This document shows positions 16,927 to 25,591 of a DNA stretch of 64,000 bases, one piece after another. The notes under the pieces were generated by a model. The model worked only from the letters and a program-made list of their open reading frames with translations. It was not told where the DNA came from and searched no databases. The first letter of the stretch is position 1, and the number at the start of each line of letters is the position of its first letter. Source of the DNA: Janibacter limosus NBRC 16128 (lineage in GTDB: Bacteria > Actinomycetota > Actinomycetes > Actinomycetales > Dermatophilaceae); the NCBI RefSeq assembly GCF_001570985.1, contig NZ_BCSS01000014.1:18795-82794 (forward strand), written 5' to 3'. The translations under genes and the position numbers were made by a program.

Positions 16927-17681
16927 GTCGTCTCCTCCATGCTCATGGCGGGCTCCCCCGCCTCGTCCTGGTCGGTGCGCGCGGCCTGGCGCACCATCTT
17001 GATCCACATCCACAGCGCAAAGACCGAAAAGAGCCACCACTGGAAGGCGTACATGACATTGCGGAACTGCAGCGAGGTGTCGGGCAGCGGCGGTGGGAGC
17101 CGCTCGAGTCCCTCCGCGCTCTCGGAGCCGTCCTCGCTGATCGCGAAGACGAAGCCGTTGTAGATGTCGCCGTCCCACGCGTTGACCAGCTGGGCGATGT
17201 CGACCGAGGTCAGCTCGCCGTCCGCTGAGCCACCGGACTCGTCCGGCGCCTCGGCTGGTGCCAACGAGCCGACGAGGTCGAGGGTTCCGTTCGGTGCCGA
17301 AGGGGGGTCCTCCCCCGCGGGGATCCAGCCGCGGACGACCGCGAGGTTGGCTCCCGTGTCGTCCACGACGAACCGGTCGAGCACCCAGCTGACCGTGGCG
17401 TCGTCGTAGCGACGGTTGACCACGAGGAGTGGCTCTCCGGCGTACTCGCCGCGCGTCGAGACCTGCTGGCCCGATCCCTCGTCGGGGAAGGACTCGTGCG
17501 GGCCGACGATCTGCGTGAGTGGCCGCGTCGGTCGTTCCTGGACCTCACGCACGGCGTCCGCGCGCGCCACGTCGTGGGCCACCGACCACTGCCAGCGGCC
17601 CGCGATGATCCCGAGCACGGCCAGGACGAGCGCCACCACGAGCAGCCCCAGCCAGCGGGGTCGAAGGGCGGTCCGGAGCAC
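16923..17681 (-). CDS. SURF1 family cytochrome oxidase assembly protein
   Basis: A 252-residue protein with one N-terminal and one C-terminal membrane helix flanking an extracytoplasmic domain, the SURF1 topology. Family motifs visible are RWQWSVAHDV, NRRYDDATVSWVLDRFVV, VVRGWIPAG and the C-terminal NVMYAFQWWLFSVFALW. SURF1 helps insert heme a into cytochrome c oxidase; no oxidase genes are in the window. GTG start has a TAGCCT box 6 nt upstream. Coupled to the DUF3817 gene. Confidence 0.9.
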   Translation of the reverse strand: MLRTALRPRWLGLLVVALVLAVLGIIAGRWQWSVAHDVARADAVREVQERPTRPLTQIVGPHESFPDEGSGQQVSTRGEYAGEPLLVVNRRYDDATVSWVLDRFVVDDTGANLAVVRGWIPAGEDPPSAPNGTLDLVGSLAPAEAPDESGGSADGELTSVDIAQLVNAWDGDIYNGFVFAISEDGSESAEGLERLPPPLPDTSLQFRNVMYAFQWWLFSVFALWMWIKMVRQAARTDQDEAGEPAMSMEETT

Positions 17682-17687
17682 GCGCTC

Positions 17688-17693
17688 AGGCTA
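17688..17693 (-). promoter_or_regulatory. Leaderless -10 box of the SURF1 gene
   Basis: TAGCCT on the minus strand, 6 nt from GTG at 17681. It lies in the 30-bp gap behind the GMC oxidoreductase stop. Confidence 0.5.
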
Positions 17694-17711
17694 CGCGAGC
17701 ACGCTGGAGGC

Positions 17712-19499
17712 TCAGGACACCCCGTGACGAACGGCAGGCATGGGCAGGCTCACCGTGGAGCTGGCGTGGGTGAACTCACGCACCGCCGGCTGCCGCGCGA
17801 CGACCGGATCGACCCGCCGGTAGGCATCACCCTGCGACGGTCGCAGGTCCGCGTCACCGGTGTTGGGCCACATCGCAAAGGTCCGCTCCGACTGCGCAGT
17901 GATCGTCAGTGACGGATTGACCCCGAGGTTGGCCGAGACGGCCGAGCCGTCGACCACGCTGATGCCCGGGTGGCCCCACAGCCGCTGGTAGGGGTCGATG
18001 ACCCCGGTGGCGGGCGAGTCGCTGATGGGCGCGCCGCCGAGGAAGTGTGCGGTGAGCGGGATGTCGAAGGCCTCGCTCCACGTGCCACCGGGGTAGAAGG
18101 GCTGGCCGAGCCTCGCCGCAAGCTTGTCGGCAAGGACCGTGATGCCCTCGTGACCGGCCTTGATGTAGGTGGGGTTCTCCTCACCATGGCCCTGCGTGGA
18201 GGTGAGCCGGCGGCGTCCGCCGCGCCCCTGAGTCAAGTAGGTCGTCAGCGAGTTGTCGAGGGACTGCATCACGAGACCGATGACCGTGCTGTCGGCGAAA
18301 TGGGTGCCCGGGGGGAACCAGGCCTTGAGCGCGGGAAGGTTGCGCGGCAGGTCGGCGAGGAGCTTCACGACGCGGGGGGTCTTGCCCGTCTTGGGCGGCG
18401 CGAGCAGGGTGGTGAGCATGCCCATCGCGTCCGAGCCCTGGCCGTACCGGACGTTCTCGATGTGGGTGGACGCATCGGGGTGAAAGGAGGAGGTGATGGC
18501 CACGCCCTTCGTCAGCGCGTCGTCCCCCTCGGGAGGCGTCGTTGCGAGCGCGCCCAAGAGCGCCTCGGAGTTGGTCCGCGTCAGCTCACCGAGCCGGTCG
18601 CTGATCCCCGACAGCTCGCCGTCCGCCTTCATCGCGTGGAGGAGGTTCTGCGTACCCCACGTCCCGGCGGCGACGACCACCTTGCGCGCAGTGGTCACGC
18701 GAGCGCTCTTGTCACCCAGCGCATCCGTGGCCTCGTGGCGCACGCGGTAGACCTCGTCGGGTCCCTCGGTCCCCGGGACCACCCCGACCCGGGTCACGGT
18801 GCGCATCGGCACGATCTGGGTCCCGAGACCCTCGGCGAGCGCGAGGTAGTTCTTGACGAGCGTGTTCTTGGCACCCACGCGGCACCCGACCATGCAGTTG
18901 CCGCACTCGGTGCACGTGGTGCGCGTCGGGCCGGCGCCACCGAAGTAGGGGTCGTCGATCGTGCGCCCCTGCTCCTGGGGCGAATCGTCCTCACCGAAGA
19001 GCACCCCGACAGGGGTCTTGCGGAAGGTCTCGGGGACACCCATCTCGGCCGCGGCGTCGCGCATGGCGTCCTCGACGACCGACTCGCACGGGTTGGTGAC
19101 GACGCCGAGCATGGTGCTGGCCATGTCGTAGTGCGGCAGCAGCTCCGCCTGCCAGTCGGTGATGTGTCCCCACTGGCGATCCTTGAAGAAGACCTCCGGC
19201 GGCACGTAGAGCGTGTTGGCGTAGTTGAGCGAGCCGCCCCCGACCCCTGCGCCCGCCAGGACCATGACGTCCTTGAGCAAGTGGATGCGCTGGATGCCGT
19301 AGCAGCCGAACTTGGGCGCCCAGAGGAAGTTCTTCAGATCCCAGCTGGTCTCCGCGAAGTCGGAGTCCGCGAAGCGCCGCCCGGCCTCGAGGACGGTGAC
19401 GCGATAGCCCTTCTCCGAGAGGCGAAGGGCAGCGACGGAGCCGCCGAAGCCGGAGCCGATGACGAGGACATCGGTGTCGGTGGTCTGCACGTCGTTCAC
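17712..19499 (-). CDS. GMC-family FAD-dependent oxidoreductase (ChoD-like)
   Basis: A 595-residue flavoprotein. The N-terminal FAD motif is VIGSGFGGSVAALRLSEKG, with GAGVGGGSLNYANTLYVPP downstream. A four-cysteine segment (C-x2-C-x3-C in CTECGNCMVGC) is unusual for GMC alcohol oxidases but present in mycobacterial ChoD (Rv3409c). The C-terminal GMC signature is PISDSPATGVIDPYQRLWGH. Despite the name, cholesterol oxidase activity of ChoD relatives is doubtful. The GTG start overlaps the aldehyde dehydrogenase stop (GTGA), so an alcohol-to-aldehyde-to-acid sequence is plausible. Confidence 0.85.
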   Translation of the reverse strand: MNDVQTTDTDVLVIGSGFGGSVAALRLSEKGYRVTVLEAGRRFADSDFAETSWDLKNFLWAPKFGCYGIQRIHLLKDVMVLAGAGVGGGSLNYANTLYVPPEVFFKDRQWGHITDWQAELLPHYDMASTMLGVVTNPCESVVEDAMRDAAAEMGVPETFRKTPVGVLFGEDDSPQEQGRTIDDPYFGGAGPTRTTCTECGNCMVGCRVGAKNTLVKNYLALAEGLGTQIVPMRTVTRVGVVPGTEGPDEVYRVRHEATDALGDKSARVTTARKVVVAAGTWGTQNLLHAMKADGELSGISDRLGELTRTNSEALLGALATTPPEGDDALTKGVAITSSFHPDASTHIENVRYGQGSDAMGMLTTLLAPPKTGKTPRVVKLLADLPRNLPALKAWFPPGTHFADSTVIGLVMQSLDNSLTTYLTQGRGGRRRLTSTQGHGEENPTYIKAGHEGITVLADKLAARLGQPFYPGGTWSEAFDIPLTAHFLGGAPISDSPATGVIDPYQRLWGHPGISVVDGSAVSANLGVNPSLTITAQSERTFAMWPNTGDADLRPSQGDAYRRVDPVVARQPAVREFTHASSTVSLPMPAVRHGVS

Positions 19500-21088
19500 T
19501 TCATGCCTGCCATCTTCATCGCGCGCAGACCCAGGGTCAGCGTCTTCGCGAACAGCTTGTCGCTCATCCCGAAGGCGGGCGCGATCGGGATGAGGTGCTG
19601 CGCGGCGACGGTCTGCGCCTCGGTGTACTTGAGGATCCCCTCGGCACCATGACGACGGCCCATGCCGGAGTCCTTCATCCCGCCCATCGGCGCCCCCATC
19701 GACGCCCACGCGGCCGCGTAGCACTCGTTGATGTTGACCGTGCCGGTCTGGATGCGGGCGGCGATCTCCCGACCGCGGCGCACATCACGGGTCCACACCG
19801 AGGAGTTGAGTCCGTACTCGGTGTCGTTGACCAGAGCGATCGCCGCGGCATCGTCGGCGACGCGGTAGATCGACACGAGCGGACCGAAGGTCTCCTCGTC
19901 GCGGCAGGTCATCGCCGCGGTCACGCCGTCCAGGACGGTCGGCTCGAAGACGAAGGGACCGATCTCGGGGCGGTGCCGGCCCCCGGTGAGGATCGTGGCC
20001 CCCTTCGCCGTGGCGTCCTCGATGTGAGCGGTCACGGTTTCCAGCTGCGCCTGGCTGACGAGGGAGCCCATGTCGAAGCCGTACTCGAGGGCCGTGCCGA
20101 GGGTCATCGCCTCGACGGCGGCGACGAAGCGCGGGATGAACTCGTCGGCGATCGCCTCGTGGACGACGACGCGCTCGGTGGAGATGCACAGCTGCCCGGC
20201 GCTGGAGAAGCAGGCCCGCACGGCCCCCTCGACCGCACGGTCGAGGTCGGCGTCGGCCGCGATGTAGACGGAGTTCTTGCCGCCGAGCTCCATGCTGAAG
20301 GAGACGAGTCGGGCAGCCGCGGACTGGGCGACCCGGCGACCCGTCGCGGTCGAGCCGGTGTAGCAGACGTAGTCCGTGGAGTCGACGACCGCCTGGCCTG
20401 CCTCGGAGCCGGCACCGAGGACCACCTGCAGGACGCCCTCGGGCAGTCCCGCCTCGCGCAGCAGCTCGACACCGGCGAGCGCGGTCACCGAGCCCTGCTG
20501 GTCGGGTCGCAGCACGACGGCGTTGCCGGCCATGAGGGCCGGCAGGGCATCGGTGATCGCCAGGCTCAGCGGATAGTTCCACGGGGAGACGACCCCCACG
20601 ACGCCCTTGGGGTGGTGGAGCACCCGCGTCTGCGTCAGGACCGGGTAGGCACCGGCGACCCGGCGCGGCTTGAGGTGCGCCTCTGCGGTGCGGGCGTAGT
20701 AGCGGGCCGCGAGCGCGGTGTCGAGGACCTCCTCGAAAGCCTGCTTGCGCACCTTGCCCGACTCGATCTGCACGAGGTCGAGCAGATCGACCTGCTTGGC
20801 CAGCACGAGGTCGTGGAAGCGCAGCAGGATGCGGCGTCGCTCCTCGAAGGAGCTGGCAGCCCAACGGGGTTGGGCCGCCCGAGCGGCCGCGACCGCCCGA
20901 CGCACGTCCTCGGCGCTGGACAGCGGCAGGGCCGCGATCGGCCCCCCGGTGAGCGGCGAGGTCCGGGTGAAGGTCTCTGCGGTCGGCGAGGCGACGACCC
21001 GACTGGCGTACCGGCGGGCCCGTCCGGGATCGACCGCATAGGTGGCCGTGGGGTCCAGCTCTGGGTCAGCGATGGTCTCCGAGGTCAT
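19496..21088 (-). CDS. Succinate-semialdehyde dehydrogenase (NADP+) type, GabD2-like
   Basis: A 530-residue aldehyde dehydrogenase. NAD(P) binding and catalysis are marked by VSPWNYPLSLAI, the glutamate in SMELGGKNSVYI and the catalytic cysteine in CFSSAGQLCIS. The length and MGRRHGAEGILKYTEAQTVA tail match the actinobacterial succinic semialdehyde dehydrogenase group (GabD2). Substrate is uncertain, as its stop overlaps the start of a GMC oxidoreductase that could feed it an aldehyde. ATG start with TACCCT 6 nt upstream. Confidence 0.87.
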   Translation of the reverse strand: MTSETIADPELDPTATYAVDPGRARRYASRVVASPTAETFTRTSPLTGGPIAALPLSSAEDVRRAVAAARAAQPRWAASSFEERRRILLRFHDLVLAKQVDLLDLVQIESGKVRKQAFEEVLDTALAARYYARTAEAHLKPRRVAGAYPVLTQTRVLHHPKGVVGVVSPWNYPLSLAITDALPALMAGNAVVLRPDQQGSVTALAGVELLREAGLPEGVLQVVLGAGSEAGQAVVDSTDYVCYTGSTATGRRVAQSAAARLVSFSMELGGKNSVYIAADADLDRAVEGAVRACFSSAGQLCISTERVVVHEAIADEFIPRFVAAVEAMTLGTALEYGFDMGSLVSQAQLETVTAHIEDATAKGATILTGGRHRPEIGPFVFEPTVLDGVTAAMTCRDEETFGPLVSIYRVADDAAAIALVNDTEYGLNSSVWTRDVRRGREIAARIQTGTVNINECYAAAWASMGAPMGGMKDSGMGRRHGAEGILKYTEAQTVAAQHLIPIAPAFGMSDKLFAKTLTLGLRAMKMAGMK

Positions 21089-21094
21089 TACTCA

Positions 21095-21100
21095 AGGGTA
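21095..21100 (-). promoter_or_regulatory. Leaderless -10 box of the aldehyde dehydrogenase / GMC operon
   Basis: TACCCT on the minus strand, 6 nt from ATG at 21088. The 90 bp between this gene and guaB3 hold only this promoter. Confidence 0.5.
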
Positions 21101-21178
21101 ACCGTGCAGTGATCCCGGGGCCAGAGCGATCCACGTGCCAGACGCCACAACACGCGAGCGCCAGCGCGCCTCGTCGCC

Positions 21179-22300
21179 TCAGCTCGGCTGGTGCGGCGCG
21201 ACGACGACCTCGATGCGCTGCAGCTCCTTGACCTCGGTGTACCCCGTGGTCGCCATGGCCCGGCGCAGGGCGCCGATGAGGTTGGTGGAGCCGTCCGACA
21301 CCTTGCTCGGGCCGAAGAGGACCTCCTGGAGCGGAGCGACCGAGCCGACCTCGACGCGCGAGCCACGTGGCAGCTCACGGTGGTGGGCCTCGGGGCCCCA
21401 GTGGTAGCCACGGCCGGGGGCATCAGCAGCACGGGCGAGCGCAGCGCCGAGCATGACGGCATCGGCGCCGCACGCGATCGCCTTGACGATGTCTCCGCTC
21501 GACCCGAGGCCACCGTCCGCGATGACGTGGACGTAGCGGCCGCCCGACTCGTCGAGGTAGTCGCGACGCGCGGCCGCGACATCGGCGACGGCGCTGGCCA
21601 TCGGGGCGTGGATGCCCAGCGTCTGACGGGTCGTGTGCGCCGCTCCCCCGCCGAACCCGACGAGCACACCGGCAGCACCGGTCCGCATGAGGTGCAGGGC
21701 AGCGGTGTAGCCGGCGGCGCCACCGACGATCACCGGCACGTCGAGCTCGTAGATGAAGCGCTTGAGGTTCAGCGGCTCGCTGCGGCTGCTCACGTGCTCG
21801 GCGGAGACGGTCGTGCCGCGGATGACGAAGAGGTCGACTCCCGCGTCGACGACGGTCTTCCAGTGCTGCTGGGTGTTCTGCGGGCTGAGCGCACCGGCGA
21901 CGGTGACGCCGGCGCTGCGCAGGTGGCGCAGTCGCTCGGTGATCAGCTCCGGTTGGATCGGTGCTGCGTAGATCTCCTGCATCCGTGCGGTCGCCATGAC
22001 CGGGTCGAGGGAGGCGATCTCCGCCAGCAGCGGCTCCGGGTCGGCGTAGCGCGTCCACAGGCCCTCGAGGTCCAGGACCGGCAGACCGCCGGCCTCACCG
22101 AAGGCGACGGCGGTTGTCGGCGACATCACGGAGTCCATGGGGGCCGCGATGACCGGCATCTCGAAGTGGTAAGCGTCGATCTGCCAGTCGAGCGAGACCT
22201 CCTCGGGGTCGCGCGTGCGCCGACTCGGCAGCACCGCGATGTCGTCGAAGGAGTAGGCCCTGCGGCCACGCTTGCCTCGGCCGATCTCGATCTCATTCAC
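21179..22300 (-). CDS. guaB3: GuaB3 family IMP dehydrogenase-related protein
   Basis: A 373-residue TIM-barrel protein of the IMPDH/GMPR family without CBS domains. The family's catalytic loop (GxGSxCTTR in IMPDH) reads VGFGGGAAHTTRQ here, so the active-site cysteine is missing. Phosphate-binding IADGGLGSSGDIVKA and the GRGYHWG segment are conserved. These features define GuaB3, a widespread actinobacterial paralogue of unproven function, possibly regulatory or GMP-related. The true IMPDH gene guaB is at 27596. The GTG start has TAGGCT 6 nt upstream. Confidence 0.9.
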   Translation of the reverse strand: MNEIEIGRGKRGRRAYSFDDIAVLPSRRTRDPEEVSLDWQIDAYHFEMPVIAAPMDSVMSPTTAVAFGEAGGLPVLDLEGLWTRYADPEPLLAEIASLDPVMATARMQEIYAAPIQPELITERLRHLRSAGVTVAGALSPQNTQQHWKTVVDAGVDLFVIRGTTVSAEHVSSRSEPLNLKRFIYELDVPVIVGGAAGYTAALHLMRTGAAGVLVGFGGGAAHTTRQTLGIHAPMASAVADVAAARRDYLDESGGRYVHVIADGGLGSSGDIVKAIACGADAVMLGAALARAADAPGRGYHWGPEAHHRELPRGSRVEVGSVAPLQEVLFGPSKVSDGSTNLIGALRRAMATTGYTEVKELQRIEVVVAPHQPS

Positions 22301-22306
22301 CCGCTC

Positions 22307-22312
22307 AGCCTA
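22307..22312 (-). promoter_or_regulatory. Leaderless -10 box of guaB3
   Basis: TAGGCT on the minus strand, 6 nt from GTG at 22300. Confidence 0.55.
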
Positions 22313-22437
22313 AGGGGCTTGGTCCTCGAGGCGGGAGGGCGCATACTTGCTTGGCCGATGCATGCATCTTTTTGCTCGGCCCGGGTGGCGACGAGGCCGC
22401 CGCCGCCCCCCTTCGCATCCCCTCTCAGGAGACTCCT

Positions 22438-24099
22438 GTGTCCACGACCCCCCACGACTCCCCGCCGCAGGAGTACCCCGAAAAGATCGACGCCGCCGTG
22501 CTCAAGGTGGCCGGTGTCGTCGTCCTCGGCGCGATCATGTCGATCCTCGACATCACCGTCGTCAACGTCGCCCTCCCCCACTTCCAGACGGACCTGGCGA
22601 CCGGCCCCGAGCCGCTGCACTACTCGACCGTCGCGTGGACCGTCACGGCCTACACGCTCGCCCTGGCGACCGTCATCCCGTTGACCGGCTGGGCGGCCGA
22701 CCGCTTCGGCACCAAGCGTCTCTACCTCGCGGCCATCGCCTTCTTCGTCGCCGGCTCGGTGCTGTGCGCCTTCGCGCCCACGATCGAGATGCTCATCGGC
22801 GCCCGGGTCCTGCAGGGCCTCGGTGGCGGCATGCTCATGCCGCTCGGCATGACGATCATGACCCGCGCGGCCGGCCCGCAGCGCATCGGTCGCCTCATGG
22901 CGATCCTCGGGGTCCCGATGCTCCTCGGCCCCATCGGTGGGCCGATCCTCGGTGGCTGGCTCATCGACAACGCCCACTGGCTGGGTCGCCCGAGCTGGAC
23001 CTGGATCTTCCTGATCAACCTGCCGATCGGCGCCGCCGCCCTCATCTACGCCTGGATCGTCCTGCCCAAGGACGACACGCACCCCAGCGAGTCGCTGGAC
23101 GTCATCGGCCTGCTCCTCATGTCGCCCGGCCTGGCGCTCTTCCTCTACGGCGTCTCCTCGATCCCCGAGGAAGGCACCGTCAACTCCCCCAAGGTCTACG
23201 GCACGGCTCTCGCCGGTCTCGTGCTGATCATCGCCTTCGGCTGGTGGTCGATGCGGCCCAAGCACCCGCTGCTCGACCTGCGCCTGCTCGCAAACCGACA
23301 GTTCTCCATCGCGGCCCTGACGATGTTCCTCTTCGCTGCGGCCTTCTTCGGGGGCCTGCTGCTCATGCCGACCTACTTCCAGCAGGTGCGTGGCGAGTCC
23401 ACGACCATGGCAGGCGTGCTGATGATCCCGCAGGGGCTCGGCGCGCTGGTCACCATGCCGATCGCCGGCATGCTCGTGGACAAGTACCCCGTCGGTCGCA
23501 TCGTGCCCGTCGGCATCGCGCTGATCACGGGTGGCATGTTCGCCTTCACCCAGCTCTCGGCGGACTCCAGCTACTGGGGCTTCGTCATCCCGGCGCTCTT
23601 CGTCATGGGCCTGGGCATGGGCGCGACGATGATGCCGCTGATGACCAGCTCGCTCAAGGCGCTGACCGACCACCAGGTCGCCCGCGGCTCGACCCTGCTC
23701 AACATCACCCAGCAGGTGGCCAGCTCCTTCGGTGTCGCCATCGCCTCGGTCGTCCTCACCCGTGGTTTCGAGAACCGCCCGCTCATCGGGCAGGCCCAGG
23801 CCTTCGGCGAGGAGAGCGCCAAGGTCTCCGACCCCAACGCCATCCAGCAGTTGCTCGCGAAGTTCCCCGAGGTCGCCCAGATCCTCGGCCAGTACGCCGG
23901 CGACCCTGCGGCCGGCGCGCAGGCGCTCATGCACGCCGTCCGCATGGACATGGCCGATGCCTTCGCCGCCACCTACTGGGTCTCCGCCTTCATGTGCCTC
24001 GCGACCCTCGTTGTCGCGGCCTTCCTCCCGCGCAAGCAGGAGAAGAGCCACCTGCTGGACGACGAGCCGGAGGACAGCACTCCGGTGCTCATGCACTGA
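22438..24099 (+). CDS. DHA2-family (14-TM) MFS drug exporter
   Basis: A 553-residue proton-driven multidrug exporter of the EmrB/QacA group. The TM1 motif LDITVVNVALPHF, motif A-like GWAADRFGTKRLY and motif C GVPMLLGPIGGPILGGW are visible, with about fourteen helices. I chose GTG 22438 because AGGAGA lies 6-12 nt upstream; an in-frame TTG at 22351 gives an unlikely N-terminus. A leader of unknown length precedes it. A strong hairpin terminator follows directly. Substrate cannot be read from sequence. Confidence 0.9.
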   Translation: MSTTPHDSPPQEYPEKIDAAVLKVAGVVVLGAIMSILDITVVNVALPHFQTDLATGPEPLHYSTVAWTVTAYTLALATVIPLTGWAADRFGTKRLYLAAIAFFVAGSVLCAFAPTIEMLIGARVLQGLGGGMLMPLGMTIMTRAAGPQRIGRLMAILGVPMLLGPIGGPILGGWLIDNAHWLGRPSWTWIFLINLPIGAAALIYAWIVLPKDDTHPSESLDVIGLLLMSPGLALFLYGVSSIPEEGTVNSPKVYGTALAGLVLIIAFGWWSMRPKHPLLDLRLLANRQFSIAALTMFLFAAAFFGGLLLMPTYFQQVRGESTTMAGVLMIPQGLGALVTMPIAGMLVDKYPVGRIVPVGIALITGGMFAFTQLSADSSYWGFVIPALFVMGLGMGATMMPLMTSSLKALTDHQVARGSTLLNITQQVASSFGVAIASVVLTRGFENRPLIGQAQAFGEESAKVSDPNAIQQLLAKFPEVAQILGQYAGDPAAGAQALMHAVRMDMADAFAATYWVSAFMCLATLVVAAFLPRKQEKSHLLDDEPEDSTPVLMH

Positions 24100-24108
24100 C
24101 CCGGGACG

Positions 24109-24151
24109 ACGAAGGGGCGGCGCGCAGGAATCCTGCGCGCCGCCCCTTCGT
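24109..24151 (+). terminator. Intrinsic-type terminator after the DHA2 exporter
   Basis: Perfect 21-bp inverted repeat: arm 24109-24129 beginning ACGAAGGGGCGG, complement 24131-24151. Only a short T-rich stretch (TTGATA) follows. Each arm includes the over-represented CGAAGGG word. Confidence 0.85.
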
Positions 24152-24191
24152 TGATACTGGGAGAGAACCGCACCCGATCAAAGGATCACTG

Positions 24192-24473
24192 ATGGCCAAG
24201 TTCAAGAACGCTGCCCTGATGCTCACCGCCGGCGAGACTGCCCGCCAGTGGGCCAAGAACAACCCTGAGAAGGCCAGTGACTACGTCGAGAAGGCCACCG
24301 GCTTCATCGACAAGCGCACCCAGGGCAAGTACCACAAGCAGCTCTCCGGGCTGTCGCAGACGGTGAAGAGGAACCTCCTGGGCACCCAGACCGTCAAGGG
24401 CTCGACCGTCCGCGGCGAGACCCCCGATGTCCCAAACGCGTCGGCACGCCCCTTCCCCGACCTGCGCGCCTGA
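24192..24473 (+). CDS. MT0933-like (Rv0909 family) putative antitoxin
   Basis: A 93-residue, Lys-rich soluble protein. The NPEKASDYVEKATGFIDKRT segment with GKYHKQLSGLSQTVKRNL matches my memory of the MT0933-like antitoxin family, small helical proteins paired in M. tuberculosis with a toxin (Rv0910). No toxin gene of the START/SRPBCC type lies next to it here, so it appears to be an orphan. The ATG is preceded by AAAGGATC, and an upstream TGATACT may be the -10. Function is uncertain. Confidence 0.65.
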   Translation: MAKFKNAALMLTAGETARQWAKNNPEKASDYVEKATGFIDKRTQGKYHKQLSGLSQTVKRNLLGTQTVKGSTVRGETPDVPNASARPFPDLRA

Positions 24474-24487
24474 CGTCCCACCCCGCT

Positions 24488-24522
24488 CCCTGAGGAGGTT
24501 GCGAAGCAACCGTCTCGAAGGG
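24488..24522. repeat. REP-like intergenic hairpin
   Basis: A nested palindrome with core GGTTGC-GAA-GCAACC (24497-24511) and outer GAG/CTC pairing. It begins CCCTGAGGAGG and ends CGTCTCGAAGGG. Sequences of this form (CCTTCGAGACGG...CCTCCTCAGG read on the other strand) recur between genes in several Micrococcales as far as I recall. It fills the gap between the antitoxin-like gene and the dipeptidase stop, where it may act as a terminator. Confidence 0.6.
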
Positions 24523-25545
24523 TCAGACCTGCGTCGCCTCGAGGACCCGCAGCACGTTGCCGTGCGCCAGCGCCTCGAGGTCGGCGCGTGACCAGCCTCG
24601 CTCCCCCAGCGCAGCGAGCAACCGCGGATAGCTCGCGACGTCCTCCAGGCCGACCGGGGTCTCGTCGACCCCGTCGTAGTCGGCGCCGATGCCCACGTGC
24701 TCGATCCCCACGACCTCGCGCAGGTGCTCGAAGTGCGCCACGACGTGCTCGATCGTCGCGACCGGTTCCGGGACGACATCGGTGCGCCCGAGGGACGCGT
24801 CGGCACGTGCCTGGTTGACGAACTTCGGCACGACATTGGCCATGACGATGCCACCGTTGGCGGGGATCCGCTCGAGGACGTCGTCCGGGACATTGCGCGG
24901 GTGGTCGCAGATCGCCCGCGCGCCGGAGTGGCTGAACATCACCGGTAGCCAGGAGGCATCCAGCGCGTGGTGCATCGTCTCGGCGCTCACGTGGGAGAGA
25001 TCGACGATGACGCCGAGGTCGTTCATCCGCGCGACGACCTCGCGACCGAAGTCCGTCAGGCCGCCGTGGACCCGCTTGTCGGTCGCCGAGTCCGCCCACT
25101 GCGTGTTGTCGTTGTGGGTCAGGGTCATGTACCTCGCGCCGCGATCGGCGAAGTCGGCCAGGTGGTCCAGCGAGCCGTTGATGGAGTGCCCGCCCTCCAT
25201 CCCGATGAGGGCGGCGTGCCTCCCTTCGCTCCAGGCGGCGTGCACGTCCGCGGCGGTGCGGGCCGCGACCATCTCGTCGTAGCGATCGCAGAGCGCACCC
25301 ACGAAGTCGATCTGCTCGTGGGTCGCCGCGACGGCGTCCTCACCCTCCATGGAGCACGGCACCCAGACCGACCAGAGCTGCGCCGCCAGTCCGCCCTCAC
25401 GCATGCGCGGCAGGTCGGTGTGCAGGTGTGTCTGCGGCTGCGCGATGTCGCACACGTCGAGGTCGTAACCGGCCACCTCGCGGTGGTGCCACGGCAGGTC
25501 GTTGTGGCCGTCGAGGACGCGGATCGGTTCGCTGCTCGTCGTCAT
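24523..25545 (-). CDS. Membrane dipeptidase (M19 family)
   Basis: A 340-residue zinc-dependent renal-dipeptidase-type enzyme that cleaves dipeptides, including those with D-residues. Metal ligands are in DGHNDLPW (H, D), the glutamate of GMEGGHS, the histidine of VDLSHVS and the later FSHSGAR. The start ATG 25545 puts DGHND at about residue 11; the frame continues to 25593, overlapping the divergent peptidase start. No signal peptide is apparent, unlike the mammalian enzyme. The divergent partner also encodes a peptidase. Confidence 0.92.
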   Translation of the reverse strand: MTTSSEPIRVLDGHNDLPWHHREVAGYDLDVCDIAQPQTHLHTDLPRMREGGLAAQLWSVWVPCSMEGEDAVAATHEQIDFVGALCDRYDEMVAARTAADVHAAWSEGRHAALIGMEGGHSINGSLDHLADFADRGARYMTLTHNDNTQWADSATDKRVHGGLTDFGREVVARMNDLGVIVDLSHVSAETMHHALDASWLPVMFSHSGARAICDHPRNVPDDVLERIPANGGIVMANVVPKFVNQARADASLGRTDVVPEPVATIEHVVAHFEHLREVVGIEHVGIGADYDGVDETPVGLEDVASYPRLLAALGERGWSRADLEALAHGNVLRVLEATQV

Positions 25546-25579
25546 CGCACCAGTCAACCGCACACCGTCGCCCACCGGG

Positions 25580-25585
25580 CATGCT
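25580..25585 (+). promoter_or_regulatory. Possible leaderless -10 box of the P1 peptidase gene
   Basis: CATGCT, 6 nt, ATG at 25592; a first-position variant of TANNNT. Confidence 0.3.
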
Positions 25586-25591
25586 GGGGGC

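Noticed and set aside
22297..24096. 599-residue open frame antisense to the DHA2 exporter
   Set aside because: Composition is Gly/Asp/Glu/Arg-biased with no motif, as expected for the mirror of high-GC coding DNA.
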